A DNA stretch of 46,258 nucleotides from Actinomycetes bacterium (GCA_023417985.1 JAEZDV010000347.1:1-46258), one strand, 5' to 3'. Numbered from the stretch's first letter, positions 8,711-17,296 are shown. A program made the numbers and translations. The notes: a model not told the origin generated them from the sequence alone.

Positions 8711-8750
8711 TGGTCGGAAAGTGCCCGCCCAGCGGGCATCAACTCACCGA
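8711..8750. terminator. Hairpin between convergent genes (copy B)
   Basis: TGCCCGC, loop CCA, GCGGGCA at 8722-8738 forms a 7-bp stem between the stops of the DUF559 gene and gtrA, so it may terminate both. The flanks (TTGGT before, ACTCACCGA after) resemble those of the hairpin at 7739-7780. Confidence 0.55.
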
Positions 8751-8753
8751 AGT

Positions 8754-9233
8754 TCAGCGGATGCGGAAGATCACCACTCGCTGGACCACGAAGTTGATGA
8801 CGGTCGCGGTGCCCTGCGCGACGACGAAAGCGAACGGGGTGACCCACCACTCGTCGCCCAGCGAGTCGTTGAGCACGCTGTTGATGCCGACCTGCGCGGC
8901 GAACGTCACCGCGTACAGCGCCACGACCGCGGCGAAACGCACCTTGCTCGGCTCGGCCTTGAACGTCCACCGCCGGTTGATGAGGTACGCGGTGGTGGTG
9001 CCCGCGACGAACGAAAGCGCCTTCGCTCCGTCACGGGTGACGCCGAACGCCATGAGCAGCACGTACAGGCCGTAGTCGACGATCGCCGACAGGCCACCCG
9101 TCAGCACGAACCGCACGAGTTGCGTCTTGAGCGACAGCGCGTCGTCGGCCGTGGAATCGGTCAACGGCAACTCCGGAGCCAGCGGCGCGTGGTGTTCCGG
9201 CAGCGGTTGCAAGTGGTCATGGGGTTCGGGCAC
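8754..9233 (-). CDS. GtrA-family membrane protein (Rv3789-like)
   Basis: A 159-residue protein with a 35-40 residue cytosolic N-terminus and four membrane helices of the GtrA family (PF04138): FVLTGGLSAIVDYGLY, SFVAGTTTAYLINRRWTF, a third helix, and VINFVVQRVVIFR. In M. tuberculosis Rv3789 sits just upstream of dprE1 and has been described as an anchor for the arabinan enzyme AftA and earlier as a DPA flippase; either role would be at the plasma membrane. The GTG at 9233 is chosen because a TACCCT -10-like box lies seven bases upstream. Here the gene is on the opposite strand to dprE1, with a VOC gene between. Confidence 0.85.
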   Translation of the reverse strand: MPEPHDHLQPLPEHHAPLAPELPLTDSTADDALSLKTQLVRFVLTGGLSAIVDYGLYVLLMAFGVTRDGAKALSFVAGTTTAYLINRRWTFKAEPSKVRFAAVVALYAVTFAAQVGINSVLNDSLGDEWWVTPFAFVVAQGTATVINFVVQRVVIFRIR

Positions 9234-9240
9234 GGAGACG

Positions 9241-9246
9241 AGGGTA
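9241..9246 (-). promoter_or_regulatory. Putative -10 box of gtrA-like gene
   Basis: TACCCT on the minus strand, seven bases before GTG 9233. The same hexamer stands eight bases before the glf start. Confidence 0.4.
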
Positions 9247-9305
9247 ACGCTCGCACCGAGCCGACTGTTGACCTCGAGTCCGCTCGAGGTTGCAGCATCG
9301 GAGTC

Positions 9306-9683
9306 ATGAGCATCGCACTGAACCACACCATCGTCCACGCGACGGATCCGAAACGATCCGCGGTCTTCCTGTCGGAAATTCTCGGTTTCGGGCCGCCCAC
9401 CCCGTACGGACCTTTCCTCGTTGTGCAGGTCGACAACGGCGTCTCGCTGGACTTCATGGCCGACGGCGGGCCCGTCCGTTCGCAGCACTACGCGTTCCTG
9501 GTGGGGGATCGGGAATTCGACGAGATCCTCACCCGGATCCGGTCGCGTGACCTGGATTATTGGGCGGACCCCTCGCACCGGAACAAGGGCGAGATCAACA
9601 CTCGCGACGGTGGGCGCGGAGTGTATTGGCAGGATCCCGATGGCCACAACCTGGAGATCATCACAAGACCGTATGGGGAGTAA
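9306..9683 (+). CDS. VOC-superfamily (glyoxalase/dioxygenase-like) protein
   Basis: A 125-residue single-domain protein of the vicinal oxygen chelate fold. Candidate metal ligands at the family positions are His7 (LNHTIVH), His61 (SQHYAFLV) and Glu117 (HNLEIITR), preceded by the typical YWQDPDGHN. It probably forms a dimer. The substrate is unknown; lyase, isomerase and antibiotic-binding roles all occur in the family. The start is at MSIALNH; the open frame further upstream is antisense to gtrA. It is divergent from gtrA (72 bases) and 47 bases before dprE1, in the same direction, but dprE1 appears to have its own promoter. Confidence 0.85.
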   Translation: MSIALNHTIVHATDPKRSAVFLSEILGFGPPTPYGPFLVVQVDNGVSLDFMADGGPVRSQHYAFLVGDREFDEILTRIRSRDLDYWADPSHRNKGEINTRDGGRGVYWQDPDGHNLEIITRPYGE

Positions 9684-9716
9684 CCCCGCTCTTGCAGGGT
9701 CGACCGGACACGCGGG

Positions 9717-9722
9717 TAGCCT
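9717..9722 (+). promoter_or_regulatory. Putative promoter of dprE1 (leaderless)
   Basis: TAGCCT ends eight bases before the dprE1 ATG; TTGCAG at 9692-9697 could be a -35 with a long 19-base spacer. No Shine-Dalgarno sequence is present. Confidence 0.5.
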
Positions 9723-9730
9723 TTGTCCTG

Positions 9731-11155
9731 ATGTCCACGACAGCTGCAGAGCAGGCGAGTGAGCCTCTCCCCACCCAGACCCGCACCCTGACCGGCTGGG
9801 GGCGCACCGCGCCGACCACCGCAGAGGTGCTCACCACGCCCGACGTCGAAGTGATCGCGCAGGCAGTCACGCGCGTCGCGGAAGACAACGAGTCCAAGCC
9901 GTCGCATCTGCGTCGCGGTGTCATCGCGCGCGGCCTCGGTCGTTCGTACGGCGACCCGGCCCAGAACGCGGGCGGACTCGTCATCGACATGACGGCACTG
10001 AACAAGATCCACAGCATCGATCGCGAGTCGCGACGGGTGATCGTCGACGGCGGTGTCGATCTCGATCAACTGATGCGTGCCGCGCTGCCGTTCGGCCTGT
10101 GGGTACCGGTCCTGCCGGGAACGCGCCAGGTCACCGTCGGTGGTGCCATCGGCTCGGACATCCATGGCAAGAACCATCACAGTGCGGGCAGCTTCGGCAA
10201 CCACGTGCGCTCGCTCGAGTTGCTCACCGCAGACGGGCAGATCCGGACCTGCACACCCACCGGACGCAATTCGAAGTTGTTCTGGGCGACCGTCGGCGGC
10301 ATGGGACTGACCGGCATCATCCTCCGCGCGACCATCGAGATGACGCCCACGGAAACGGCGTACTTCATCGCCGACACCGCGCGCACCGAGAGCCTCGACG
10401 AAACCATCGCCCTGCACAGTGACGGTTCCGAGGAGAACTACGACTACTCGAGCGCCTGGTTCGACGCGATCTCCGCGCCGCCCAAGCTCGGACGCGCTGC
10501 CGTGTCGCGAGGTTCGCTTGCGACCCTCGACCAGCTCCCCAAGAAGCTGCAGAAGGACCCGCTGCGGTTCTCGGGTTCGACGCTGCTGACCTTCCCCGAT
10601 ATCTTCCCGAACGGGCTGGCGAACAAGTTCGACTTCTCTGTCGTCGGCGAGCTGTACTACCGGAAGACTAAGAACGCGACCGGCCAGATCCAGAATCTGA
10701 CGCAGTTCTACCACCCGCTCGACCTGTTCGGTGAGTGGAACCGGGCGTACGGCTCGAAGGGATTCCTGCAGTACCAGTTCGTGGTGCCGCCGGAGGCAGT
10801 CGAGGAATTCAAGAAGATCATCCGCGACATCCAGCAGTCGGGGCACTACTCGTTCCTCAACGTCTTCAAGCTCTTCGGCGAGGGCAACAAGGCGCCGCTG
10901 AGCTTCCCCATGAAGGGGTGGAACGTCTGCGTGGACTTCCCGATCAAGGACGGCCTCAACGAGTTCGTTCGCGAACTCGACAAGCGGGTACTCGAATTCG
11001 GCGGGCGCCTCTACACCGCCAAGGATTCGCGCACCACGGCCGAGACGTTCCACGCCATGTATCCGCGTATCGACGAGTGGCTGAAGGTGCGCCGCTCGGT
11101 CGACCCCACCAATGTCTTCGCTTCCGATATGTCCAGAAGGTTGGAACTGCACTGA
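9731..11155 (+). CDS. dprE1: Decaprenylphosphoryl-ribose 2'-oxidase DprE1
   Basis: FAD enzyme that oxidises decaprenylphosphoryl ribose to the 2'-keto intermediate, first half of the epimerisation to DPA, the only arabinose donor for arabinan. The 474-residue protein has a VAO-type FAD domain (RGLGRSYGDPAQN; GGAIGSDIHGKNHHSAGSFG) and a substrate domain ending at a lysine/arginine-rich C-terminus. The cysteine attacked by benzothiazinone inhibitors (Cys387 in M. tuberculosis) is present in GWNVCVDFPI at Cys400. Length is close to M. tuberculosis DprE1 (461). Its TGA overlaps the ATG of dprE2 by one base, so translation is coupled. Confidence 0.97.
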   Translation: MSTTAAEQASEPLPTQTRTLTGWGRTAPTTAEVLTTPDVEVIAQAVTRVAEDNESKPSHLRRGVIARGLGRSYGDPAQNAGGLVIDMTALNKIHSIDRESRRVIVDGGVDLDQLMRAALPFGLWVPVLPGTRQVTVGGAIGSDIHGKNHHSAGSFGNHVRSLELLTADGQIRTCTPTGRNSKLFWATVGGMGLTGIILRATIEMTPTETAYFIADTARTESLDETIALHSDGSEENYDYSSAWFDAISAPPKLGRAAVSRGSLATLDQLPKKLQKDPLRFSGSTLLTFPDIFPNGLANKFDFSVVGELYYRKTKNATGQIQNLTQFYHPLDLFGEWNRAYGSKGFLQYQFVVPPEAVEEFKKIIRDIQQSGHYSFLNVFKLFGEGNKAPLSFPMKGWNVCVDFPIKDGLNEFVRELDKRVLEFGGRLYTAKDSRTTAETFHAMYPRIDEWLKVRRSVDPTNVFASDMSRRLELH

Positions 11156-11916
11156 TGATCAACGCCGTGGGTAACCCCCAGACCCTGCTGCTGCTCGGCG
11201 GCACCTCCGAGATCGGCCTGGCCATCGTCGAGGAATATCTGCGCAAGGCGCCGGCCCGTGTGATCCTCGCGGCGCTGCCAGGCGACTCCCGTCGTGAGGA
11301 CGCCGTCGCCCAGGCGAAGGCTGCCGGTGCCACCTCGGTGGACCTCATCGACTTCGATGCGCTCGACACCGCAAGCCACCCCGCGGTCATCGACCGGGCA
11401 TGGAGCGGCGGCGACGTCGACGTGGCGATCGTGGCGTTCGGCCTCGACGCCGACGCCGAGGAACTGTGGCAGAACCAGCGCAAAGCTGTGCAGGTAGCGG
11501 GGGTCAACTACACCGCCGCCGTCTCGGTGGGTGTGTTGCTCGGCCAGAAGATGAAGGCACAGGGCTTCGGGCGCATCATCGCGATGTCGTCGGTCGCCGG
11601 TGAACGCGTCAAGCGCGCAAACTTCGTCTACGGCTCTACGAAGGCCGGACTCGACGGCTTCTACCTCGGCCTCGGCGAAGCGCTGGCGAAGTTCGGACCC
11701 CGCGTCACGGTCGTGCGCCCCGGACAGGTGCGCACCCAGTTCAGCGCCCACGTCGACGAGGCGCCTCTCACCGTGAACAAGGAGGACGTCGCGAAGCTCG
11801 CGGTCGCCGCCTCCGACAAGGGCAAAGAGATCGTGTGGGCACCGGGCCCGTTCCGGTTCGTGATGATGATCCTGCGTCACGTCCCGCGCGCGATCTTCCG
11901 CAAGCTGCCGATCTAG
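11155..11916 (+). CDS. dprE2: Decaprenylphosphoryl-keto-pentose reductase DprE2
   Basis: NADH-dependent SDR enzyme that reduces the keto intermediate made by DprE1 to decaprenylphosphoryl arabinose. The 253-residue protein (254 in M. tuberculosis) has the nucleotide-binding LLLGGTSEIGLAI, an active-site serine in MSSVAGE, and YGSTKAGLDGF with the catalytic Tyr-Lys pair. The ATG at 11155 shares its A with the dprE1 stop codon. The C-terminal MMILRHVPRAIFRKLPI could be a membrane-associating amphipathic helix. Downstream, 79 bases separate it from aftA. Confidence 0.97.
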   Translation: MINAVGNPQTLLLLGGTSEIGLAIVEEYLRKAPARVILAALPGDSRREDAVAQAKAAGATSVDLIDFDALDTASHPAVIDRAWSGGDVDVAIVAFGLDADAEELWQNQRKAVQVAGVNYTAAVSVGVLLGQKMKAQGFGRIIAMSSVAGERVKRANFVYGSTKAGLDGFYLGLGEALAKFGPRVTVVRPGQVRTQFSAHVDEAPLTVNKEDVAKLAVAASDKGKEIVWAPGPFRFVMMILRHVPRAIFRKLPI

Positions 11917-11981
11917 TAGCCCAGTTCGGGAAATAGGGAGCGCCGCGACTGCACCCGTCGGGTCCCGCCGAGCCCGTTCAC

Positions 11982-11987
11982 TAAGCT
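11982..11987 (+). promoter_or_regulatory. Putative -10 box of aftA (leaderless)
   Basis: TAAGCT ends eight bases before the GTG start at 11996, with no ribosome binding site between. Confidence 0.5.
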
Positions 11988-11995
11988 CGACAACC

Positions 11996-13939
11996 GTGAC
12001 CGACGCGCCCGTGAGCTCCCCCGCCCCTCCCGTCGCTCCGTTCCGCCGGATCGCGGGCACCGCCGGCTCGATGGTCGCCGCGGTGCTCGTCGCGGTGGTG
12101 GTGTCGTCCGTCGGGCTGTTCGCGTTCGGCCGGGTGCAGTGGCCGGCGTTCAACTCGTCGAACGTCACCCAGGCGGTCACCACCGTCATGCAGGTCGCGG
12201 CGCTGGCAGTCCTGGGTCTGTCGATCTACCTCCTGCGTCGCCGCAGGTTCGTTCGCGGCGCACGGGTTCTGTCCTGGGCCGCGCTGTCAGGTCTGGTCAC
12301 CGCGACCCTCGGCATGCCGCTCGCCGCGACCCGCCTCTACCTGCACGGCATCTCCGTCGACCAGGAGTTCCGCACGGAGTTCCTGACGCGCCTGACCGAC
12401 AGCCCTGCCCTGCGCGACATGACCTACGCGGATCTGCCGCCGTTCTACCCCGCCGGGTGGTTCTGGATCGGTGGGCGCGTGGCCGATGTTCTCGGCATGG
12501 ACGGCTGGGAGGCGTTCAAGCCGTACGCGATCGCGTCCATCGCTGTCGCCGCGGTGCTCGCGCTGGTGCTGTGGTCGGAACTCGTCCGTTCCGATCTCGC
12601 AGTTCTGGCCGCGACTGCCACGACCGCGATCGTGCTGGCCTACGGGTCTCCGGAGCCATACGGCGCCGTGATCGCCCTGCTGCTCCCGCCCGCCCTCGTT
12701 CTCGCGTGGGGGGCGCTCGCGCCCGTCGGCACCGGTTCCCGCAAGAACACCCGGCAGGGCTGGGGTGCCACCATCGGGACAGGGTTGTTCCTCGGGGTCG
12801 CCGCCACGTTCTACACGCTCTACCTCGGCTTGGCCGCGTTCGCGGTGACGGTGATGGCGGTCGCGGCGGCGATCCTCGCGCGCCGCACCGGCGGATCGTG
12901 GCGGGCTGTTCTTCCGGTACTGACGAAATTCGTCGTGATCGCCGCGGTCGCGGCGGCCGTCGCGCTGATCGTGTGGGCACCGTTCGTCGCCGATGTGCTG
13001 ACCGGAAACACGCCCTCCGCTTCCGGCACCGCGACCCACTATCTGCCCGAGGCCGGCGCGAAACTGCCGTTGCCGATGTTCCACGCTTCGCTCGTCGGGT
13101 TGCTGTGCCTGCTGGGGACCGTCTGGCTGATCGGCAGGGCGACGTCGTCGCGCCGTGCGCAGGCGCTCGGACTCGGGGTTGTCGCCGTCTACCTGTGGTA
13201 CCTCGCGTCGATGGCGTTCACAGTGCTCGGCAACACCCTGCTCGCCTTCCGGCTCGAAGTCATCCTGCTGGTATTGCTCGGCGCCGCCGGTGCGTTCGCC
13301 TTCGTCGACTTCTCCCGCTGGATCAGCCTGGCCACCAGTGACAATCCGCGGGTACGCCGGGTCCTCGTCGCGGTGGGTGCGCTGGGCGCCGTCGCCTTCG
13401 CGCAGAACATCCCGCAGGTTCTGACACCCGAAATCAACCTCGCCTACAGCGATACCGATGGCAACGGCGAACGCGCCGAACAACGCCCACCCGGCGCCGC
13501 GTCGTACTTCGGCGAGGTGGACGAGGTGCTCACCTCCCAGCTCGGACCGGAACGCAGCGACTGGGTCGTCCTCACCGCCGACACCTCGTTCCTCGCCTAC
13601 TACCCGTATTTCGGTTTCCAGGGCCTGACGTCGCACTACGCGAATCCGTTGGCGGACTTCACCGGTCGCGCGGCCGCTATCGAGAGCTGGTCGGAACTGG
13701 GCTCCGCCGACGAACTGCTCGCCGCGTGGGACGCGTTGCCGTGGCGAGCCCCCGACGCCATCGTGTTCCGACAGAGCGCCGAGGGCTACACGCTGCGCCT
13801 CGCCGAGGACGTGTATCCGAACGACCCGAACGTGCGTCGCTACACGGTGACGTTCCCCGAGGAGTTGTTCGACGACCCACGCTTCACGGTCACCGAGGTC
13901 GGTCCCTTCGTGGTGGTCACACGCGACGCAGGGGCATGA
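11996..13939 (+). CDS. aftA: Galactan 5-O-arabinofuranosyltransferase AftA
   Basis: GT85-family GT-C enzyme that adds the first arabinofuranose residues from DPA to the galactan on the outer face of the membrane; homologue of Rv3792 (643 residues; this one is 647). About eleven membrane segments are followed by an extracytoplasmic C-terminal domain (about 480-647). Family signatures seen are VDQEFRTEFLTRLTD in the first large loop and DLPPFYPAGWFWIGG. It starts at GTG 11996 behind a -10-like box. It follows dprE1-dprE2 as in mycobacteria, but is separated from the emb genes by two opposite-strand genes. Its 3' end overlaps the convergent DoxX-like gene by 23 bases. Confidence 0.95.
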   Translation: MTDAPVSSPAPPVAPFRRIAGTAGSMVAAVLVAVVVSSVGLFAFGRVQWPAFNSSNVTQAVTTVMQVAALAVLGLSIYLLRRRRFVRGARVLSWAALSGLVTATLGMPLAATRLYLHGISVDQEFRTEFLTRLTDSPALRDMTYADLPPFYPAGWFWIGGRVADVLGMDGWEAFKPYAIASIAVAAVLALVLWSELVRSDLAVLAATATTAIVLAYGSPEPYGAVIALLLPPALVLAWGALAPVGTGSRKNTRQGWGATIGTGLFLGVAATFYTLYLGLAAFAVTVMAVAAAILARRTGGSWRAVLPVLTKFVVIAAVAAAVALIVWAPFVADVLTGNTPSASGTATHYLPEAGAKLPLPMFHASLVGLLCLLGTVWLIGRATSSRRAQALGLGVVAVYLWYLASMAFTVLGNTLLAFRLEVILLVLLGAAGAFAFVDFSRWISLATSDNPRVRRVLVAVGALGAVAFAQNIPQVLTPEINLAYSDTDGNGERAEQRPPGAASYFGEVDEVLTSQLGPERSDWVVLTADTSFLAYYPYFGFQGLTSHYANPLADFTGRAAAIESWSELGSADELLAAWDALPWRAPDAIVFRQSAEGYTLRLAEDVYPNDPNVRRYTVTFPEELFDDPRFTVTEVGPFVVVTRDAGA

Positions 13940-14345
13940 TCGCCCGAACAGCGGTGTCGCGCAGGTACAACCCGCCCCACACGAGAATTCCGACGTAGAT
14001 CGGGAACAGCGTGGTGCTGACGATCGGCTGTTCGGTGAGCATATTGCTCGTGACTCCGCCGCCGAGGTAGCCGGTGAGCAGCACGGCGCCGAGGATCGAC
14101 GTCACCGGCACCACATACAACACCAGGCTCACGAGCAGTACGGCCCCGATCACACGGTTCAGGCTCGGATCGAAGCCGAGCTCGGCCATTGCGTCCTGCA
14201 CCTGCGACGTGTTCAGCAGGTGGATGACGGCGTCGAAGAGCAGGAACAGGACGACGAGTCCGGAGATGACCAGCCCGGCGATGCGAGCAGGTTTCGACAC
14301 GGCGCCGTGGTCGGTGCGCCGAACTGATTGCGTGGTGGTGGTCAT
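13917..14345 (-). CDS. DoxX-like small membrane protein
   Basis: A 142-residue protein with four predicted membrane helices after a polar 20-residue N-terminus, resembling DoxX-like (PF13564) proteins: LFLLFDAVIHLL, FDPSLNRVIGAVLL, AVLLTGYLGGGVTSNML and FPIYVGILVWGGLYL. Members have been linked to redox or thiol stress membrane complexes, but most are uncharacterised. The ATG has GGGAG six bases upstream, unlike its leaderless neighbours. It shares its strand with the FAD/Fe-S oxidoreductase and lies 67 bases downstream of it, so they may be co-transcribed. Confidence 0.8.
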   Translation of the reverse strand: MTTTTQSVRRTDHGAVSKPARIAGLVISGLVVLFLLFDAVIHLLNTSQVQDAMAELGFDPSLNRVIGAVLLVSLVLYVVPVTSILGAVLLTGYLGGGVTSNMLTEQPIVSTTLFPIYVGILVWGGLYLRDTAVRAIMPLRRV

Positions 14346-14412
14346 GAGAGTCTCCCGTGATCGATGCGGTTCGTGTTCCTACATCGACCCGCGCCACCGC
14401 GTGAACTCATCG

Positions 14413-17190
14413 CTACGTGAGACGCGACGCCAGGAGTTCGGCCAGATGAGTGCCACGACGCGACGTCAGATCGCCGATCTGGGTGCGGCACGAAAACCCG
14501 TCGGCGAGGACGACGGTGTCGTCGGAGGCCGCCTCGACAGCGGGAACGAGATGGGCACCGGCTATCGCGACGGAGACGTCGTAGTGGCCGCGCTCGACGC
14601 CGAAGTTCCCCGCCAGCCCACAACACCCGCCGAGGCGCTGCACCTGTGCGCCCGCCTTCCGCAGCAGCGCTGCGTCGGCACCCCAGCCCATGACCGCGTG
14701 GTGATGGCAGTGCGGCTGGGCAACGATCTCGGTGCCGTCGAGTGACGGTGGCGTCCGATCCCCGAGGAATTCGGCCAGGGTGGAGGTGTTCCCGGCGACG
14801 ATCCGGGCCGGTTCGGAACCGAGCATCTCCACGGCGTCCGAGCGCAGCACCGCGGTACACGACGGCTCGAGCCCCACTATCGGCGTGCCGATCCGGAAAA
14901 GCTCGGAGATGTTCCGGCCGAGGATCTTTCGTGCGGTTCCGAGCTGTCCGGTGGTGATCCACGTCAGCGCGCAGCACTGCTGCTCCTCCGTGATCAGCAC
15001 CCGATGTCCGGCGGCTTCGAGCACCTTCACCGCCGCCATGCCGATCTCGGGGGTGAAGTACTCGGTGAACGTGTCGACGAACAGCACGACCGGACGGCCC
15101 GCCCGCGATCGCTGCGCCGCGGTGTCGGCGAACCAGCGACGAAACGTGCGGGGCGCGAGGGCAGGCACGTGGCGGCGCCGATCCATTCCCGCGAGCACGA
15201 GACCGGCCGCAGCGACACCCGGCACCCGTGTGACGCTGTTGACGAGGCGTGGTGCGCGCGAGGCGAGCGCGGCCCAGCGCGGTAACCGCCCGAGACTGTA
15301 GTGCGAGATCGGGCGCCGTCGACCGCGATACGTCTGATGCAGCACTTCGGACTTCCACGTCGCCATGTCCACGCCGGTGGGGCAGTCCGACAGGCAACCC
15401 TTGCACGACAGGCACAGATCGAGCGCGTCGTGTACTTCCTTCGACTTCCACGAGTCGGCGACGAGCGTGCCGTTGAGCATCTCCTGCAGCACTCTGGCCC
15501 GGCCGCGGGTGGAGTCCTTCTCTTCGCGGGTGGCGAGATAGGACGGGCACATCACCCCGCCGGTCCCGCTGGTGTCGGCACGGCATTTACCCACGCCGGT
15601 ACAGCGGTGCACCGCCTGCGTGAAGTTTCCGCCGTCCTCGGAGTAGCGGAAACCCAGTAGGTCGTTCACCTTTCGGGCGGCAGGCACCCGCAGGTCGACG
15701 TCGACGGGATGCGGATCGACCAGGACTCCGGGATTGAGCACGTCGTCGGGGTCGAACACGGCCTTCACCGCGCCGAACATCCGGATCGCGGCCGGGGAGT
15801 ACATCAGCGGGAGGAGTTCACTCCGCGCCCGGCCGTCACCGTGTTCCCCGGACATCGAGCCACCGTAACCGGCGACGAGTTGCCCTGCGGCGAAAAGAAA
15901 CTCGCGGAACATGCCGGGAACCTCGAGCGGTACGTCGAGACGGATGTGGATGCAGCCGTCGGCGAAGTGCCCGTACGGGTAGCCGGTGATGCCGTAGCTG
16001 TCCGTCAGTTCCTGGAAATCGCGCAGGTAACCGCCGATGCGCTCGGGCGGCACGGCAGCGTCTTCCCACCCCGCGTGCGCGGGCAGACCGTGCGGGCTCC
16101 GCGCGGACAGTCCCGAACCGTCCTCCCGGATCCGCCACAGCGCGTTCGCTCGCGCCTGTTCGTCGACGTGCAGCGCATCCACCGCACCGGCCGCCCGCAC
16201 GAGTCCTCGCGCGCGCTCGCGCACCTCGCCGGGATCGTCCCCCGCCAACTCGACGAACAACCACGCGGCACCACGCGGCAACGGCGGCACCGCGTGCCGC
16301 CCACGACGCTCACGGACCACATCGACGATCCGGGAGTCGAGCCCCTCGCACGCCGTCGGACGAAAACACAGCAACGTGTGGGCTGCGTTGCCTGCTGCCA
16401 CGATGTCCGGATAACCGAGCACCACCATCGTGCGCACCGGCGGGTCCTCGACCAGGCGGACCGTCGCCTCGGTCGTGATGCCGAGCGTCCCCTCGCTCCC
16501 GATCATCAGGCCACGCACGTCGAACCGGTTCTCGGGCAACAGGCATTCGAGCGCGTAGCCGGACACCTGGCGACCGAACCTGCCGAATTCGGTGCGGACG
16601 GTCGCGAGGTCGCCCGCGACGATCTCGCGCAGCGGTTCGAGGATCCGGTCGGTACCGGGCAACGACAGCGGGTGCCCGGTACCTGTGAGCACCTCGAGCG
16701 CGACCACGTTGTCGGATGTGCGGCCGTAGCCGAGTGCACGAGCACCACACGCGTTGTTGCCGATCATTCCGCCGATCGTGCAGCGATTGTGGGTGGACGG
16801 ATCGGGGCCGAACCGGAGTCCGTACCGTGCGGCGGCCCGCTGGACCTCGGCCTGCACGACACCCGGCTGCACACGGGCGATGCGCGCATCGGGGTCGATC
16901 GACAGCACCCGGCCGAGATGCCGGGAGAAATCGAGCACGACGCCCGGCCCGACGGCGTTGCCGGCGATGGAGGTGCCGGCACCGCGTGAGGTGAGGGGCA
17001 CGCCCTCACGCCGGCACACATCGAGGACGGCAGCGACCTCGTCGACCGATCGCGGACGCACCACGGCCTGCGGGGGCACCCGATAAAGAGAAGCGTCCGA
17101 CGAATACATCGCTCGGGTCATGGTGTCGTCGCGGACCTCTGCGATACCGGCGCTACGCAGCGCGCGTCCGATCGGCGTCGCAGTGTCCAT
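14413..17190 (-). CDS. FAD-linked oxidase with Fe-S and CCG domains (YdiJ/D-2-hydroxyacid dehydrogenase type)
   Basis: A 925-residue fusion. The N-terminal FAD-binding domain (about 30-240) has SRGAGTSIAGNAVGPG and GGMIGNNACGARALGYG. The FAD-oxidase C-terminal domain (about 260-500) has YGHFADGCIHIRLD. Cysteine clusters CTGVGKC and CLSCKGCLSDCP (about 530-640) would hold Fe-S centres. Two CCG motifs (QQCCALTW and GGCCGLAGNFG) complete a GlpC/LutA-like C-terminus. Enzymes of this layout (YdiJ of E. coli, D-lactate or D-2-hydroxyglutarate dehydrogenases) oxidise D-2-hydroxyacids and pass electrons to quinone. There is no known tie to wall synthesis. It is divergent from embC across 120 bases, and both genes have a TAGCAT box eight bases before the start. 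Confidence 0.88.
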   Translation of the reverse strand: MDTATPIGRALRSAGIAEVRDDTMTRAMYSSDASLYRVPPQAVVRPRSVDEVAAVLDVCRREGVPLTSRGAGTSIAGNAVGPGVVLDFSRHLGRVLSIDPDARIARVQPGVVQAEVQRAAARYGLRFGPDPSTHNRCTIGGMIGNNACGARALGYGRTSDNVVALEVLTGTGHPLSLPGTDRILEPLREIVAGDLATVRTEFGRFGRQVSGYALECLLPENRFDVRGLMIGSEGTLGITTEATVRLVEDPPVRTMVVLGYPDIVAAGNAAHTLLCFRPTACEGLDSRIVDVVRERRGRHAVPPLPRGAAWLFVELAGDDPGEVRERARGLVRAAGAVDALHVDEQARANALWRIREDGSGLSARSPHGLPAHAGWEDAAVPPERIGGYLRDFQELTDSYGITGYPYGHFADGCIHIRLDVPLEVPGMFREFLFAAGQLVAGYGGSMSGEHGDGRARSELLPLMYSPAAIRMFGAVKAVFDPDDVLNPGVLVDPHPVDVDLRVPAARKVNDLLGFRYSEDGGNFTQAVHRCTGVGKCRADTSGTGGVMCPSYLATREEKDSTRGRARVLQEMLNGTLVADSWKSKEVHDALDLCLSCKGCLSDCPTGVDMATWKSEVLHQTYRGRRRPISHYSLGRLPRWAALASRAPRLVNSVTRVPGVAAAGLVLAGMDRRRHVPALAPRTFRRWFADTAAQRSRAGRPVVLFVDTFTEYFTPEIGMAAVKVLEAAGHRVLITEEQQCCALTWITTGQLGTARKILGRNISELFRIGTPIVGLEPSCTAVLRSDAVEMLGSEPARIVAGNTSTLAEFLGDRTPPSLDGTEIVAQPHCHHHAVMGWGADAALLRKAGAQVQRLGGCCGLAGNFGVERGHYDVSVAIAGAHLVPAVEAASDDTVVLADGFSCRTQIGDLTSRRGTHLAELLASRLT

Positions 17191-17198
17191 GGTGTCCG

Positions 17199-17204
17199 AT
17201 GCTA
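17199..17204 (-). promoter_or_regulatory. Putative -10 box of the FAD/Fe-S oxidase (leaderless)
   Basis: TAGCAT on the minus strand, eight bases before the ATG at 17190. It is the same hexamer and spacing as for the divergent emb gene. Confidence 0.5.
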
Positions 17205-17296
17205 GTGGGGACGGTGGTGCGCGGGACCGGGTCCGAAGAACACGCCACGCCGGAGCGCTCGAGCGGTGTAGCAGCGGGCGCCGGGGGCCTCTCGCC

